64,000 nt of DNA from Aptenodytes patagonicus (lineage: Eukaryota; Chordata; Aves; Sphenisciformes; Spheniscidae). The stretch is taken from assembly GCF_965638725.1 (NCBI RefSeq), contig NC_134951.1, forward strand, positions 75,085,068 through 75,149,067, read 5' to 3'. The first letter of the stretch is position 1. Every line of letters begins with the position of its first letter. A program made the position numbers and the translations under genes. Below the pieces are notes generated by a model. The model saw nothing but the letters and a program-made list of their open reading frames with translations, had not been told where the DNA came from and ran no database searches. Shown here piece after piece: positions 1 through 13,299 of the stretch.

Positions 1-1024
1 AGAGTTTCTTAGCTGATTACATCTGAGCCTCTAAAAAATTCATCTAGGAAAACAATTTCTAGCTATGAATGTGAAGGAAGCCTTGAATTCCTATGTAATC
101 ATAAACAGCAATGTTCAAAGGGTTGGGGTTTTTTTATGGGTTTGGGTTGGGGTTTTTTTTGTCATCTTCTTTACATGCTTTGAATGAGTTTCATCTTCCA
201 GCCTCCTGAGGAAATCCATCACAAAGCTGAAGCCTTGTCCTTGCTACAGAGGGCATCCACAGCCTCCTCTCTTCCATGGGGTGGGTCTGTCCATCTCCTC
301 CAATCCCTCTCCAACTTCTCTCCTTCACAGGGGCTAACTTGCTGTCTACAGTGTTGTTTGGACAGTGGATTGGCCACACAGGCTCCTTGCCCAGCCTAAT
401 AGCGAGCATCTCCCCTTCTTTTCTCTCCCTAAGGGGCCTTTGCAGCCTCCTGGAAATCCCTCCAAGCAAACCCCTTCCTCCCTTCTGATCAGTAGCATCA
501 GTGGCCAAGCATTAACTGTCACCGTAACTCTGGTTCGGCTGCATCAAGGATGATGGTGTTCCAGGATTTCCCTCTCCCTTGCTCCATTTGTTGCTTGCAA
601 AGGGAAGCTGGGAAGTGAAGATGGCCATGCCAACGCACGTATGCTGATCTGGCTCTCAGGTAAACCATGGAGGCGCCAGACACTGTGGGAGACATTTTTA
701 GAGTGTCTGATAATGTGAAATATCTTGGTATCTGGGGAGGGTAGGATAGCTGGGTGGTCGAGTCGGCATGTTCTACAGGGGCCCTGAGGCTGGAAAGCCA
801 CATGCCAAAGGACCCAGGATTACAGATCTCCTTCCCATCTCGAGTCACCCTTTCAAAGAGCAATCCCAAGCACACAGAGAATTTAAAGAACCACCACAAA
901 GAATCTGACAAAGATATTTTCACCCTTTTCCCTAAGGCCAGAAAGGAAAACCTTTTTTCCCCCAAATCACTGATATAAGACTTTAGGAGATGCAGATCTC
1001 TTACCCAACTCTACTGTTGCTTTT
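1..1024. other. Non-coding stretch, no gene seen
   Basis: Apart from the G/T tract at 121-160 this stretch has only short overlapping open frames on both strands. None has a convincing start, splice pair or recognisable protein. The stretch is mildly pyrimidine-rich at about 250-490. Confidence 0.6.
121..160 (+). repeat. G/T-rich low-complexity tract with G-quadruplex potential
   Basis: The tract alternates G runs (4, 3, 3 and 4 Gs) with T runs. Four G runs fall within about 33 nt, with loops of 9, 3 and 2 nt. This is close to a standard quadruplex pattern, although one loop is long. A related G/T-rich tract occurs at 60728-60779. Confidence 0.75.
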
Positions 1025-1145
1025 ACCCTGTGTGTAAATATTTATTTCATAACCTGTCACATCAGCTAATCAGCAAATTGCTCCGCTCAGGTTGCAGTCA
1101 CCACCTGACAGGTTGCTAAGGGGTGATTAACATTTACCATCTTCC
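1025..1145. promoter_or_regulatory. Candidate conserved regulatory block with inverted repeat
   Basis: The arms AACCTGTCA (1051-1059) and TGACAGGTT (1106-1114) are exact reverse complements. Between and around them are an E-box (CACCTG), TGACAG (the MEIS/TGIF-type core) and TAATC/GATTAA homeodomain-like cores. Dense developmental-factor motifs in otherwise unremarkable DNA suggest an enhancer. Conservation could not be tested here. Confidence 0.3.
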
Positions 1146-4100
1146 CTCCTGGAGGAAGAAGCTGCAGCTTTCCCTGGCTGGTCCAAAAAAAGGCAGCATT
1201 TCTCACAATGACACTTAGTTCAAAATCCTAGCACTGTTCAAACAATTCATTTCACTCAGCTAACACTTCATTACAGACAGCCACTCTCTGAAATGAAACT
1301 GGGTATTAGTGGACTCTCTGAAAAATACAACTGTGTGGCACAATTAAACTGTTTGAGGTTTGCTATTCCACCAGCCAGTGGACTTCACATGTGGTTTCTC
1401 CAGTGGGCTTAGATCTGATTTAAGCATACAGAGCTTGGAAATGGGCTCAGCTGAAATTTTATCTTGGGATCTTTGGGATCTAAATTCTTTGAAAAGCTCA
1501 GACTAATTACATAGGCAAAATCCACTCTGCATCCCACTGTGAAACTCTTCCCTTTGTTGTCTCATTAAAACAATATAAAAGCTCAGGCCATGACAGCCAT
1601 TTGAAAAGATCTACTTTCTGACTGAAAGAAAATATTCTCTCATTCCTTCAGAAATAGGAACATGGTCCTTGACACTAGAGGAAAAGTTCACAAAGGGAAA
1701 TAATGATCAGTGTTATCTGAAAGATCAGGAGGATCTCATGTTGCCCCACCACAAATGTATGATGGCTGTAGCCATTGGTACGAGGAAGAGGAGGCTCAGA
1801 CTCCACAGAGGTTATTTTACTTAAAAATTTGTGAATGAGTGTTTTTAAAAAATACGATGCCCACCATGACTGAGCAAACCTCAATCACCTTGCCGTGTTG
1901 CTGATACAGTGACAGAACAGGCTGCTGCCCTCCCTGATGCTCCCAGATTATCTTCCAGCAACAACAGAGTCCCTATTTACTGCACATTAAGTTCAGTTTG
2001 GGACAGCTCTGCATGTATGGCTGACGCTCTTTTAAAGATCACCGAGGTGCTGCCCCAAGACCAAGTGTCTTCTCACCAGCGATCAATCATATCTTACCTT
2101 GCAATCAGTGCACTGCAGTCCATTACAGTTAATCAATGCTGGAGCATCTTCTGTGTCCAAAAAGATAAGTAAGCTCATTTTTCAATATTGACTGCAACTG
2201 TTTGCTTTTCAGTGTGATATCACTCCAAAATTAAAAAATAATTAGGACCTATATACTGCTTTCTCTGTGCTACAGATTCCCCCTGCCCCTGCTAACCGTG
2301 AGGTAGTCTGTCATTGTGTAACATGCTTTGCCATCAGGCACAAACACACACAGAGGATCCTGCTTCAGCAGTTTGCCAGGGGATTTTTGTAGCTTAAGAA
2401 CCCAATTGCTCATTTTAGTCAGGTTCTTTGCAGTAAATGAAAAAGTAGCAGAGCTTTATCTATGAAGCCAGGCAGGGGCCCTGTCCTAGCCCTGCTGTTA
2501 ATTGAGGTGACCCCTGAGTAGCTTTACCTCACACTCGGTATCAGCTGCCTTTGAGGTTGTGCTGACAGCAAAAATAGAGCTAGTATGTGACCAGCACTTG
2601 GTTATTTCCCCTTCCTCAGCCGATGCCTTATTATACAAGGCTCTGAGGGATGTGGATGTACAACCAACAATCTGTGAAAGCATATTTCCCCAGCAGTTCT
2701 TTCCGAGCAGCACAGAAGTGTCAGATGAGGACAGAAGCTGGCATTAAGCTACTGGCATGACTGAATCACAACAGGAGCTCTGTTGTTAACCATTTAACAG
2801 TCTAAACATTGTACAGCACTGTCCTGTCTGGTTTCTGCCCAGCATTATTCCTATTAGAGAAGGTTCAGGGAGCTAATTGTCCAGCAAAACTGTGTGATGA
2901 GCCTCTGAACAGACACCAGACTGACAGATCCAAGCAATGGATGTTCCAGCATACTGGCAACGGTGGCATAAAGTGCCTCAGATGGTGCTCAATCCTCATC
3001 TTCTTCAAAACCAGGTCCTTTCACGGCAGTGGTTCCTGCAGATAACTAATCTCTGAAAATACATCAGTCTTCCCTTCAGAAGGTAAAGACTTGAATTACC
3101 ATGACCCTTTTGTTGATAAGCTTCTTGTGCTAGTAGGTGGCATAAGAAAAGGTTTCTTTTTGACGCTGTTCATTACACTTGTATCAAACCCTTCTGGCAA
3201 TAACTGACAACACGCTGACACAAGCTGACAACAGCAGTCATAGCCCAGGGTAAGGCAGTAAGTTCAGGCCTCCCAGAGATGAGTTTCTCTTCCCCAGTGT
3301 CGTCTTCTGGGAGCTGCTTGGCAGCAAGCAGCTCCGCTCATTTACTGTCTGCCTGCTCATCTGCTCCGTCCCCCCATGCTATCCTGCTTCTCCATCTTCC
3401 TCTTGCTTCAATCCCCCACCTCTCCCCTCTTCTTTTATTCTCTACCATCCAACTCCATAACGCGTTTTCCTTTTCAGCCTCCATCACGCATCCAAGCACT
3501 GTTTAACAGCACAAATAATTGCCTTCCCTTCCAATTAGGACGTGACAGTCAGTGAAATCCTAACCTGAGCTGTCTGGGTGCTGGCAGAGGAGCTCACCTT
3601 CAGCAGTCACCACCCACACCACACCACGGATGCCTTCCAGGAAGCACTGCAGGTTCCCCAGCGCTGCACCACCTGGCAGGAGACCTCCTCCGAGCAAAAG
3701 AAGGAAGACAGCTCTAATGAAATGCCGCTCCTGTCACCAGTCCCCCATTAAACCCATCCCATAACTCAATAGGGTAAATTAACAGTGACATTCGGGGTGA
3801 GGTGAGGCAAACTTAAGGCAAATTCTCTTGTTGCTGTTAGTTTGGGGACCTCTGTTGGTTTTAGGAGGAATTACTGTAACATTATTCTAACATTCTGCCA
3901 ATAAATCTGACAAGAAACCTGTCACGCTTTTTCCAGCCCCCCAGTTTACAATAGTATTGGTCTCATTATTCCCACAGTATTATTGCTCAGTGCACTGCAC
4001 TACCGCCAGCCACAGCAAGATTAAAGGTAGTAAGAATCTTAACCTCACATTTCATTGCTCTTGTCAGCTCAAGTTAGCTACAATGCCATTATGTTTTTAT

Positions 4101-6435
4101 ATAACACAGAAAAACAAGTTGTTCCTTTATTATTCCTTTTAACTCAATCCATTCCTTTTCTAGGCAGCAGATAGTAAAATTAATGTCTGTTCTCATAATA
4201 TTTTATGATCTTGAACATCAAATATTCCCTGGTCGCTGAATCAATCAGGATTCATTAACTCCTATTAACAGTTAACAGGCCACTGTGTTCTTCAAGCAGA
4301 CATTCATAATAAGGCTTTGACTCTGTGAAATCATGCTAGGTAGCCAGGAAGTCATTTAAGTTACATGCAAGATCTGGTCTGCAGGAACTAGGAAACATGA
4401 ATACATTTATTTTCCTCAATGCATTGATGTAGAATACCAGCCAAACTCCCCATAGCATAACTTTAAAATATGATGTCCTAGCTTCATCACTTTTGTATAA
4501 TCCCTTTTATTATTTGGTTGTGTTTCAGGTAGATAGAAAGAAAGACAGTCTCTCTGATCATCCTCTGACACAAGACATGAGGAAATTCAGGGTCTGTAAA
4601 TTTTCAGAGAATATTTTTAGGAAATACAATTCTACAATCCAAGTGGAACATTCCCATTAGCAGTTTAAATGGATGCTATAAGTGATAATAGGGACGTCTC
4701 AATTTACAGTTATATTCACAGTTGCACATACAATTATACAGCCTATCATAGAAAAACTGAGCAACCTTGCTAGACACTTCAAAACCAAACCCAACTCTAT
4801 ACGGAAGCCCATACAACTGTTGTTGAAATATGACAGCAATATACGATATTTTATGTTCTTCTACTCATAAAGTTTAAGAAGCAAATTAATTTATCTCACA
4901 TGTGAGAGCAGCATCACCAGCTCCAGTGGTAGTCAGCAGCATAAAGCAAATAAGGTTAGGATCCCTGCACACACTGTGCTTCTCAGAATACGCGTTTCAG
5001 AAATAATTGCTCTCTTGAAAGAGTTAAGAGCCTCTGCCCCTTTCTAAACGCAGCACAGTAAAAACATTGCTCTCTCTCTCACCAACAAGTATGGTTCAGT
5101 AGTTGTAAAGTAATTTTAAATTCTAATTCAAAGTAATTTGATTTGCAGGAAACGACAGTTAATTATTCATGCAAATGCCTCTGTTAGGTGTGGCTGGACT
5201 AATGCACAATCCACACAGTGGGCGAGAGCACACACTTCAGTGTTCCTCAGTCCATGATATCTCTCATAATACTAAAACAATTATTTTTTTCTGCAAATCA
5301 CTACCTGCTGAAAGTAATTTCCATGTGGAAGTTGAAATTAGAGGTGTAGTTCAACATAAGGAATAATTGTACTCCAGCCAGTTTTAAGTATTGTTTGCAG
5401 ACTCGCAGCCAACGTGCACCTCTGTGACAGTCCAGACCCGCTGGTCTGCGTTTCACAAGGCCTGGCCCTTTCAGCTATCCCAGCACTAAAATCTCTCCTA
5501 CGATGAGCTTTCAACATCTTTATGGATTTACTCACCTCTGGGGTTCTGTGTTAAATCTGCCATTTTCCTTAGCTCCTTCCCCAAACATTTTATAATTCTG
5601 TCTGAATTGCACATTTTTAAAAAGTTCATAGCTCTCTTCATTGCAGAGGCAAGCTTGGCTGTACCTCCCAGGTTCAGAAATAAGAGCACAAACACAATTC
5701 TAACTTAACTCACAACTTCTAGGCTACTCTCCTGATTATTTGAAGGCTTGGCGGCAGCTATAAAGCCCTATGCACTCTTCAGTCTAAACAAAAAAACGCC
5801 TTACATCCGGAAAATCCTGGCACTGCAACATGCTGTCTCAAGGATGCAAAAATGCTCTGAGAAAGAACTGTATGGCACACATAAGGACAAGGGAGATCTC
5901 CAAGAGATCCAGGAGATGATTTGTGAGCTCTATTTCAGTCATTCTCCTCGGCTAAAGGTTGAAAAGAGGAAGAAACACTGTTGAAATGTGACACTATTTT
6001 ACACAAGAAGCGTTTTGAGGTCTGGTGGGGAAAAAAAGAAGAAGAAATTAAGTGGTAGTAGGAGTCCAGTCATGATACAGTGCTGAGCAAGGCCTGCTTA
6101 TACTTAATCTTAATGATTTTTTCCACTGAATTGCTGCCTGGATTCTCCAGCAAATCAGTATGCCAGGCAGGGGAGAAACTATACTGCAGCAAGAAAAGAA
6201 GAAAAGAAAAAAAGGCTGTAATTTTCTGTTTGCACATTTCTGATGCAAAAGGAGAGATACCATAGAGGTTATCCCTTAAAGCAGAGCTTACTTGGTATTT
6301 TTGGTTCCCTTCTCACAACCTTCACAGGGAAGATAATAAACAAAACAGCACCAGGCAGAGCTTCTGCAGCAACAGCTGTAATTGGAAGACATCTTGTTCC
6401 TGCTGAGCAGCAGCATCCCACTTTCCTCCCCCCTC
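1146..6435. other. Non-coding stretch, no gene seen
   Basis: I see no recognisable exon, RNA gene or transposon. The interval 3340-3480 is strongly pyrimidine-rich. Open frames here are all under 80 codons and lack supporting splice signals. Confidence 0.55.
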
Positions 6436-6457
6436 AAAAAAAAAAAAAAAAAAAAAA
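6436..6457. repeat. Homopolymer A22
   Basis: An uninterrupted run of 22 A follows a C-rich stretch. It could be the tail of a plus-strand retrocopy ending at about 6435, but I recognise nothing upstream and see no target-site duplication. Confidence 0.9.
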
Positions 6458-6479
6458 GAGATTTTAAAAAATCCTGTGG

Positions 6480-7290
6480 CAGTTACGGGTCATGATTGTG
6501 GGACCAGGTGGCCCCTGTAACCAGATGACAACCCTGGTGGCAGCCACAGGGCCAGCAGGGTGCAGGCACAGTGTCCAAGGAACATCGCACCGAGATGCAG
6601 GAGAGCCGCAGTGCCCAGGCCTCCCCAAGGTGCCCCCTGCACAGTCCTGGTCATGCCCTCCCGGCCCTGCCTGCTATGCTCTATCGGCCCCTTTTCTTCC
6701 TCATACGCTTTATTGGCAGAACCAGGGGAAGGGGCTGAGGGGGACCAAAGTATTATTTTGCATTCCTGAGTGTTGAACCACACATTAAAGTTGTCCACAT
6801 AAATACACAGAAATTCATTCCTCATCTCCCTTCCTTCACACAGCATTGACAAGATGTCCCATTCCCTACAAGATTAACGAAGTTGGTTTCCTGTCGGTTG
6901 ATGTCTACAGCCCTAGCGACCTCCTGGTCCCAGCGCACCACCTCCAGCCTGCGGTCCCCTACCACAGTGACCCTCTGGAGCCTCCCCACACCCTCCTGGC
7001 AGTCTCCATGTCCCCCCATCCCATCCTGCTCCCCTCTGGCAGCTGAACCAAGGGCAGCACCTGCTGCAAGGGGTTGGAGCCCTGCGCGGTTCACGGGGAA
7101 GCCGCTATGCTCCTGCAGAGCCCCTTCATTCCTCCCTTCCAAAACTTGGAACGACTCCATGACTTTTGAAACGCCGTGCCTCCATTGGGTTTGCTCAAGT
7201 GACCAGTGGGCTCAAAAATTACGCCTGGGGGAAGGAGGGATAGGCAACCTAGAAAGACAACATAACTGCTCAAGTTTCACTTCCTAGGGA
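6480..7290. other. Locally GC-rich block, no gene assigned
   Basis: This block is clearly richer in G+C than its surroundings, which is why it carries several overlapping open frames of 90-134 codons on both strands. None begins with an ATG that I could support or resembles a known family. A minus-strand AATAAA-like hexamer occurs near 6710, but no poly-T follows it at the expected end, so I do not call a retrocopy. It may be an old exon, a repeat fragment or simply a GC fluctuation. Confidence 0.35.
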
Positions 7291-10009
7291 AGTTTGGCTA
7301 ATGATCCCACCCTCTAGGTCTGGAGATTTCATTCAGCTAATCATCCAATATTTAGCACTCTGAATTTTTTAAGACTATTATTCCACAAACTTGAATACTT
7401 TCTGCTTCCCTGATGCTTGAATATACTCCGACTGCTGAGTTCAGACCAGGTTAGATTTTGGTGAGCAAGAGGAAAATACAATAATTCTCCCTGTTTTCCC
7501 ATTTATTTCCCTTTTAAAAATCCCAATAAAAATAGCATTCCCTCGAGGACACTTCAAGAAATACTTGAGGTCTTTTATTATGAATTGAAAGGACCTACAG
7601 AAAAAAAGAAAGACATTTTTCATTTAGAAAAATGACACTTACAGAGAGAAACATGCAAAGCTGTAAGCAATCAAGCCATGTGCCCTTAAAGCCATGGTTA
7701 CACCACACCTAACTTCAGCTGAAGGCCACTTTACTGACATGTCTGATTTATTCCAATGACTACTGCTTAACTTGAGTAGTATTAGTAGAAGTCCCATGTA
7801 ATTGGGGACACATTTAGCTGGAGCCAATGGACTGTATAATGTTTAACCAAGTATTAAGCAAGTGAGGAAGTTTAATTTTGATTGATAGAGGAAGCAAAGA
7901 TCCACAAAATAAGCACAGGCAAAATGCAATGAATTTCATTTTTACTCTTGGTTTCTTTTAAACTCATTTATTTTATTTTCATGACCTTCAGCTTCTCACT
8001 CTGTAAGAGTAAGCCTGAAGTATAGGAGGTCAGAATAGATGGTCATATCAAGCCCTTTTGAAATTGAAGTCTGCAAAATCCTAGAAGACACAATTCTTAC
8101 TGCACCCAAGCAGTGGTGGAAAGGATTTGTATGCACGTACAACTCATACAACAGGCTGGAATGCCTACCCTCCAACATGAAAGTGGGAGCACCTGCCAAC
8201 TTCACCAGAAACCAGGGGCATGTTTTGAAAAGCCCAGATCAGGGCCTATGTCCCACAAAACCTCAGTGGTGGCTAAGCAGGTAACTGCCTCTTAAACCTT
8301 GAAAGTCCCCTCTATATCCTAAAGAGACTGATTCGTAACCCTGGGTAGATCAACAACAAAAGGAGGGACAAAATCCTGAGCGTAGGGGCTAAAAAGAGTC
8401 AAATGGGGCTGAGGTATAAACACATTATCCAGTCACTGTAACAGACAGTGCAACCAATAGAGAGCCCAAATGAGAGAGAACACCAACAGAGAGAGAACCC
8501 AAACGAGAGCCTTTTCCAAATCCAGCACAAGAAATCAAAATGTCGCTATATGTTAAAAGCACAGCTTGCTTCAACCCGGTTTTGGAGAGGGAGAGGAAAC
8601 ACCCTGGGTTTCTCTTTTTTGTAGAAAACTCCTTTGCCAGGCTAGCCCTCAGTCATCTAGAAAGCATCCACATCCCTCTCTCCCAAAATTGCTCCCTTCT
8701 GGTGCTGCAGCCGTCTCCAGTGGAGCAGGGCCCTCAGCCATTCCTGCTAGCCGTGGGCAAGCAGCAGGGCCAGCACCAACCTCTACAGCACAGCCTGCAG
8801 CAGGCAGATAGGCAACACCACTCATTCTGTGTGGAAACAGAGAACACAACAAGCAGTATCAAAGAAAGAGAAGATTTACCGTGAAATAGAGAAGACTTTA
8901 TGCATCATTTTTAGAGAGCTGTTGTCTGTGCTATCGCAGTATGTGGATGGGATGGGAATGCCACCAAGAGCTACAGGTGTAGAGGAAAAAAGCATCTAGA
9001 AGGCAGAATTACCTCTATTACTAGACACTTGGAGTTACCCTGAATTAATGATAGTCCTGCAGTCCTCATCCACTGGAAAGGCAAAAAAGCTTAACAAAGT
9101 AACCATTAATATGCTGTACCTTGCCTCTGGAAAAGGCAGTGTGAATGCAGTGTATGTAATGAGCTAGTCTAGACTGGGACCTGAGAGAGCTTTATGCAAG
9201 CATACAGGACAGGTCTGCTCCTGCCCAGACATCTGTAGGGGTCTGTCCCTTAAGTCGCCATTTGCATGCTCCTAAGGAATTGCACTCGTACAGGTGCTTT
9301 TGTTGGAATGAACAAGGAAATGAGGTGACATATTGATGCTGCTGAAAGACATTATGTACACTGAGGGAACATGTCATTTTATGTTTCTACCCTATACAGC
9401 CAGAGGATGTGAAAAACAGTCTACAGGAGATGTTCACGTTGCACTGGAGTTCTTAAGGTGTGAATAGCTGATAACTGTTAAGGTAAGCAAAGCTTAACTA
9501 GTTGCCAACATGAGTCCAGTCAGGACACACAAAATTAAGGAAACACTGGACTGATTCAAAATATGTATTTCCTTCTGTGTCTGCAGTAATTATGAGCAAA
9601 TCTCCACAAGATGGGTATAATCTTGGCCTTTAAGGCTCAATATCTGCACAGTGCTAAACATGAACGTTGAAGTCAATGTTGAGAGATACTGGCTCCATTG
9701 CTAAGGTAGAAGGAGGACTGATGAGAAGGGAGGTCAGCAAACAGCACAGGTTCTCTATAACAAATCTTTTGAGAGGCACAACATGTATGCAAATCATCAT
9801 TGGATGTGGTCAGAGCATTTCTGGAAAAAAAAAAAAGAATTTTTACCGAACAAGATGCAGAAACCTGTTGGTTTCAAAGTTGGGGCAAAGGAAAAGGGAA
9901 ACAGTTTCCCACTCCCAGGTTTAGCACATCCCTGCTCTGATGAATACAGAATTTTAAAGTCTCCAAATGGTATCAGAGAGCGAGGATTGGTACCTGAGTC
10001 TCCCTCATC
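7291..10009. other. Non-coding stretch, no gene seen
   Basis: AT-rich DNA with no supported exon or transposon. It contains the small imperfect tandem repeat at 8460-8511 and a 12-A run near 9825. Confidence 0.55.
8460..8511 (+). repeat. Imperfect short tandem repeat (GAGAG/AACCCAAA type)
   Basis: Variants of a purine-rich unit beginning with GAGAG and ending in CCCAAA or CCAAC recur two to three times in about 50 bp. The copies are diverged, so this is an old tandem array. Confidence 0.5.
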
Positions 10010-10150
10010 CTTAATTGGATAAACACACTCTTGCATCCAAAAGCTGGAATTTTGGCATAAAACCAGATGCAATTAGGTTAATTATGAATTTTCAAAATGC
10101 AGTCAAAAGATTTTGTTTCCAAATTGATACAGAACGAAAACAGGTTTCAA
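10010..10150. promoter_or_regulatory. Candidate conserved regulatory block (homeodomain-rich)
   Basis: Several TAAT-type cores, including TTAATTGG, CAATTAGG, TTAATTATG and CAAATTGATAC, lie within 140 bp in a region with no open frame. This texture is typical of vertebrate developmental enhancers, but the call is by eye only. Confidence 0.22.
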
Positions 10151-13100
10151 AAGTTGTCTCGAAACTAATTGTTGCTGCCCAGCCAGCCCTGGTAGTAATG
10201 AGAAGCGGCAAACTGTCTCACAGGAACCCACGGAAAAATGTGTGCTGTGGAGATGTCCACAAGTTATTGCTGTAAGTAAATTCTTCAGGGGCGGCAGATG
10301 TAGGAAGGAGGGAGTTAGTCCTTTACTAGTTTTTAGATGTTTCCTGTCTCAGCTGATGTTTTATTTCAAATTGGATTCACTCTTATTGCCTGATTTTAAG
10401 ATTTGTTATCTTCTCTAATTATTTTTTTTCAGCCTTGTTTCAGCTCTTCCCTCTTCTTCTATCAAGTGTGCACACAGGGCTGCATATCTACCAGCCTTGC
10501 TTTCCTCCAGCACTTCTCTTCAGCTTCTCTTATTCTGCTTTCAGACAGTTTTTGTTTCTCTCTCTCACTCCATATCTCTTCTTTCCAACTTCTTTCCTTC
10601 TTTGTTCCTGTCCTCTCCCTTGACTGATTGTTTTCCTCTTCTCTCCAGTCACTATATTTTTCTCTTGTAGCCTAAGATTTTCATGTGTTTTCCTTTTTGT
10701 TTCCTAACCTTCTTCCTGCCCTAATGTTTCCACCTCCCACCCCCCAGTATCACACAGAGAGCACCACAGGAACAGCTTTCACCCATGATGGGCTCTCCCA
10801 TGATAAAAACTTGCAAGGTTTGGACTGACTCTATTTGTAATGTGTCTTTCAGAAGCAAGGGAGAAGGCTCCCCCCCCCAAAAAAAAAAAAAAAATTCCGT
10901 GTTTTCTCATTCTCCTTAGCCTTATCATCCATCAAAGCAAACACTCCCCTCATGGCTCATTTTATAAAGGGCTGTGTTGGCAGGGAATCTGCTCTGGCTG
11001 GGAAGCTGCCAAAGGCTGCAAAAGCACTGACAAACATCATGGGAGAAAGAGAGAGAGGAGGAACCCGTGCCCAGTGTCTCAGAAATGGGTTAGTATTACA
11101 AAAGGGAAAAAGGGCACAAAGACATTTCAGAAAGAGTTAGTGTCTCTAACGCAAAGCCATCACATTTTAGAAAAAGATTTAGAAATGATTGCCTTTCTCA
11201 GCAGTTCCCAGTCCAGAGCTAATACTCCTCCTCTCCTCTCCCCTCCTTCCAGTCTCAAATACAACCAGCAGCTGCAGTTCAAATCCCCACAATGTTGACA
11301 AAGCAAGAACTTGGCATCAACCAAATTCTCTCCACTTGGAAAACACCTTTCTGTCAATAAGTATTTGTGAAAACAGATGTAAAGATTCTCCCAGGGGTAA
11401 CCAAATTATAATATTTAACTCCGTTTAAGTCCTTTTATACAAAATTCCACTTGAGTGTCCATACAATGTGCCGCATGCTGACATCCAGAGAGAAAGTGAG
11501 CAAAGCAAGTCAGAGAAGTAATATTTGTATGCAAGTACTACAAATAATTCAAAGCCGCTTAGTTACATTTCCTTCTGGCCTGCAAGTGTACATCTGTTCC
11601 CATGGCTACTTTTTCCATTCATGCTTCTCCTTTCTTTTCAGTAGTTTGCTCTGCCTGTTCGTAGTATCTTGGCTATAAACAGTTTGGCATCCACTGCCCA
11701 GCACCTGGCAAACTGGGACTTCAGCACTGACGGAAGCATGGGGTGCTGTAACTGTATAGACAACTGGTGAAATAGTATGACATTTACTAATGAAAAAGCT
11801 GTATTTAAACAATAGAACCTGAAAGTAGAACAGCATTTAACCCCATGCCCTTTCTTTTTCCTCTCCCATTATCAGCATGAAGAAAGAGGCTCAGGTGAAG
11901 CACATTTTTAGCCTGCACCCTGAGAGTCATCTGTGCTCTTTATCCCAGCATCAAATCAGTGTGAAGTGCTTCTCGGTCAAAATGGTCTGCTCATTACCAC
12001 TAGCAGTAGCAGCTGCAAATCACTTTGCCCCAGAGGAAGGGATTACATGAGATGAAGGTGGGGACACTTACTTACTGGAAAGAAAACTCACAGCAAGTTT
12101 GGGGCTTTCAGCTTCTCAGGAAGCTGGTTTGAACAAGCCCAGCACGTGCAGAGGTTACCCAAAGGACCGTAAGACTGATCTGGCCTTAAACAGGAGCAAT
12201 CTAAAGGGTGGTTTGGGAGGCAATAGAACTTGAGCTCACTTGCCTCTTTACAAATAAACTCAAGAATCCTCCACACACACTCAAAACAGGAGAAACTTCT
12301 AAGCCTTTTGCCTCCTCCAGCAGTTCACAGAGTTAATATCACCATGTCACTCAGGTCCAGAGCCCTGAAATAGAGCATTAACTAGGGCAGCACCTCAGGT
12401 AGGGGCCTATGGATCAGCTGATGACTAACTAACAGGATGTACCTGGTATGTATAAACGTAAAGATGGTCTGTCAGTAAATCTACATTCATGTGTCACATT
12501 CCTGTGGTGCTAAATATTTTCCCTTTCAAATTTGAAGGATAGAAGTCAAGACTCAATATGTCACCTCTGTCAGGTCTTGCCGTGGTTGTGGAGCCTCCAG
12601 CCAAAGACAACAACGTGAAGGGCTGCAGAAGTTGAGTACTGAGTAGATGTCCACAGGGCACTTGAATCCCAAGCCTGGCTGTTACATACAACTAGTTGTG
12701 CTCTTTGTTATAGCAGAATTATGTACAACTGGGCATATGGTATTCCTTTCTATCCCTTAGTTATTCCCAAATGATCCTTAATTTCCTGAAAATTGTCATG
12801 CTTCATATTGGCTGCCCTCTCCAGGCAAATACTTCTTCAGCATGGGGACTGTTCACCAAGTAAGACATAACCTGCTTTAAAATTTCTCGATGGCAAATCC
12901 CTAGCTGCTTAAGTCAGGAATATGGTTTTTGCCCATCTATAAAATATGCTGAATCTTTTTAAAGATCTCCTAACATAAGTTTCTGAACAAATAACTCATG
13001 ACACCATCTAACAACCTTTCCCTTCTACAAAGACTAACATTCATGCTGATTTGTATACAATTTAGACTATTATTTTTCCTGCAAATTTAGTTTGTATTTA

Positions 13101-13299
13101 AAACAGATCATTGTGTTTCTACATATTTAATGACTGTGACTCATATAACCTATTTCATCTAGGGGTTTTTTTGTTATTCTCATACGATTTTGCTGCTGTT
13201 ATTTTTGACTACCAAACAAGCCTATTTTGGTGAGGAAAGAAACTCTGAATCTTCTGGACCTCACAAACATCTTAAGAAAAGTTAGTGTTCATCCAGGTA
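10151..13299. other. Non-coding stretch with long pyrimidine-rich segment
   Basis: The interval 10403-10660 is a long C/T-rich segment on the plus strand, which explains the open Ser/Phe/Leu-rich frames there. A C9-A16 homopolymer pair follows at 10870-10894. No gene is supported. Confidence 0.55.
10870..10894. repeat. Compound homopolymer C9 then A16
   Basis: Nine C are followed directly by sixteen A. Such junctions are unstable and commonly vary in length between individuals and assemblies. Confidence 0.9.

Noticed and set aside
6822..7160. Minus-strand frame followed by an AATAAA-like hexamer near 6710
   Set aside because: No poly-T on the plus strand marks a retrocopy end, no splice sites were found, and the frame does not resemble any family I know.
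10403..10660. Hydrophobic Phe/Ser/Leu frames resembling membrane segments
   Set aside because: They are produced by a long C/T-rich tract, not by coding constraint.
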